From: Letharia columbiana
Lineage: Eukaryota > Ascomycota > Lecanoromycetes > Lecanorales > Parmeliaceae
Direction: 5' to 3'
Length of the DNA: 42,500 bases
Assembly: GCF_014066305.1 (NCBI RefSeq)
Contig: NW_023501068.1
Span: 1 to 42,500 of the forward strand
In this document: piece after piece, positions 41,266-42,500 of the stretch
Position numbering within the stretch: position 1 is the stretch's first letter
Layout: every line of letters begins with the position of its first letter
Made by a program: the position numbers and the translations under genes
Notes under the pieces: model-generated
Seen by the model: only the letters and a program-made list of their open reading frames with translations
The model's database searches: none
What the model was told of the DNA's origin: nothing

Positions 41266-41267
41266 TA

Positions 41268-41850
41268 GAATCTTAAGAAGAAAAGCATCGCTTACTATAG
41301 AGTGAGTAGAATAGTTATAAAAGATAAGATCGCACTTAAAAGAATTATAAAAGCGAGCGTTAAAGTAATAAGTAAAGTATTATAATAGTAATTATAGGGC
41401 TATAACCTTTAAAAAAAGAGATAAAGTACTATTATAAAGCTTAAATATATATATCTTATAATTAAAGAAGAAACTTAATTATAAACAGCTTAGGCCTTTT
41501 AAAGTACTAGAGAAAATAAGTATATAAACTTATAAGCTAAACCTCCCTACTAGATATAAAAGAATCTATTTTATATTTTATATATCGCTATTAAAGCTAT
41601 AGTACTCGCGTAATAATAATTCGAAGTTATAAGTAGTCTTAATTAATAAAGAAGAAGAGTAAGAGATTAATAAGATACTAGATAAAAGAGTTCGTAAGGA
41701 TAAGACTAAGTACCTTATTAACTAAAAAGACTTCTTATCTTATAAAGCTTTATAAGAATTAATAAAGTATCTCGAAAATATTAAAGATATAATTAAGGAC
41801 TTCGAGTAAGTAAAGAAATTATATAAATTAATATCTAAGATAAAGTTAAA
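41268..41850 (+). pseudogene. Integrase C-terminus and chromodomain of the chromovirus
   Basis: After the TIR element the sequence resumes with blocks matching the region between integrase and chromodomain (LGLLKY, STRENK-like residues). A chromodomain follows at about 41.64-41.83 kb, where EEEYEI-like, KILD, TKYLINWK-like, YKALYELIKYLENI and TIKDFE residues can be followed over several frames. In active elements the chromodomain guides integration to heterochromatin. Confidence 0.65.
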
Positions 41851-41870
41851 GACGTAATCGTTAAGGGGGG

Positions 41871-42500
41871 TTAAGAAGTAAGAAAGATCGCGAAAGTAAT
41901 AGTAGTATAGAAGCTTTAAAGAGCGAATAAGTTATAATTAAAAAACTTAGCGAAAATAGCTAAAATACTTATAAGCCGATTTTAAAGCGCTAAGATATTA
42001 CGTATAATAAGAAAAATGGCTATTAGAGCTATATATAAGACTATTACTACTTAATATTAGTTTATTTATTATCTTATATTAAGAAGTAATTACTTACTTA
42101 AAAGATTTACTAGATAATAAAAAGATCTAATATAAGAGATAGTAAGAGAAGTAGCTAGAGAAGAGGCGAAGACGATAATATTACGCCGAAGTTCCTTGAT
42201 ACGATAAGCCGCTACATATATTAGCTATATACTCTAATATATATTAATAAAATTTATATTAATTTAGTAGCGAAGGATAGTATAAATATCTTCGTTAATA
42301 CGGGTCGCTTATAAGATATTACTTTAATAGATAGAAATCGAGTCTACTACGTATATATAACCCTCGCGAAAATATTATCTATACTTATACTAGCGCGAGC
42401 TAGTAGAAAACGCGATATAAATCGTATAAGAATTATATACGAGAGTATATATATAATAATAGTAAAAGGGAATTAGTATACGTTAGCGTAATCTCTTAAT
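41871..42500. other. AT-rich RIP-degraded sequence to the window edge
   Basis: No open frame and no clear LTR after the polypurine-like run. Residues such as LVAKDSINIFVNTGRL can be read on the plus strand near 42.26-42.32 kb, which may belong to another retroelement polyprotein. I could not match it to the upstream element. Confidence 0.35.

Larger units (their letters stand above)
34691..41870 (+). mobile_element. RIP-inactivated Ty3/Gypsy chromovirus, split by two later insertions
   Basis: Despite stops in every frame, the plus strand keeps the collinear order of a chromovirus. Gag-like sequence lies at about 34.9-35.9 kb (FIALTPRINFRMN) and a damaged zinc knuckle near 35.93 kb. Protease is near 36.13 kb, reverse transcriptase at 36.86-37.46 kb, RNase H at about 39.02-39.5 kb, integrase at about 39.7-40.6 kb and a chromodomain at about 41.64-41.84 kb. 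A G-run with polypurine character (AAGGGGGG) lies at 41863-41870. The damage is as expected for RIP: Cys and His codons become Tyr, Trp and Gln codons become stops, and catalytic Asp becomes Asn. Without the insertions (37464-38930 and 40701-41267) it is about 5.1 kb. Its own LTRs were not identified with confidence. Confidence 0.85.

Overview
The window comes from a filamentous ascomycete (Pezizomycotina; a narrower placement is a guess). The genes carry 50-80 bp GT-AG introns with CTRAY-like branch sites, the protein families are typical of these fungi (HapX, 2EXR/F-box-like proteins, DUF3431, fungal N-terminal domain/RhoGAP proteins, DHA1 transporters), and the right quarter is an AT-rich compartment whose retroelements carry transition-only damage, the mark of repeat-induced point mutation (RIP).

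Layout. From 1 to about 31.5 kb lies normal-composition DNA with genes on both strands. In order: the 3' end of a basic nuclear-type protein; a 2EXR/F-box-like protein; a seven-TM PQ-loop protein with one intron; a long coiled-coil protein; a decayed MetE-like gene with a 342 bp insertion; a fungal N-terminal-domain protein; a peroxisomal alpha-methylacyl-CoA racemase-like CoA transferase ending in SKL; a decayed secreted protein, perhaps of NucA/NucB type; a RhoGAP protein whose arginine finger is cysteine; a DHA1 transporter with a GC-AG intron; a four-exon subtilase-like protein; three small hypothetical genes; a 2EXR-like gene with an in-frame stop; a DUF3431 membrane protein; a methyltransferase remnant joined to a glutamine-dependent NAD+ synthetase remnant; and the iron regulator HapX. 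HapX has a palindromic pair of GATA sites in its promoter that match the SreA consensus.

From about 31.8 kb to the right end there is no intact gene. This compartment opens with a 430 bp A-rich tract that includes 182 uninterrupted A, then a degenerate array of about 200 bp repeats, then LTR-like debris. A RIP-wrecked Ty3/Gypsy chromovirus (gag, protease, reverse transcriptase, RNase H, integrase, chromodomain in that order) fills about 34.7-41.87 kb. Two younger insertions split it: a 1462 bp non-autonomous LTR element (149 bp LTRs, 5 bp target duplication, gag remnant on the minus strand, no polymerase) inside the reverse transcriptase/RNase H junction, and a 565 bp TIR element (23 bp TIRs, TA duplication) between integrase and chromodomain.

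The genes do not form one pathway. There is no biosynthetic cluster and no clear new defence or signalling system. The distinctive content is the number of decayed genes (four clear remnants plus one gene with a single stop), an enzyme-fold protein without its key residue (the RhoGAP), the nested transposons, and hapX sitting as the last gene before the RIP compartment. All splice models, family calls and frameshift positions were read by eye and need transcript or homology support.
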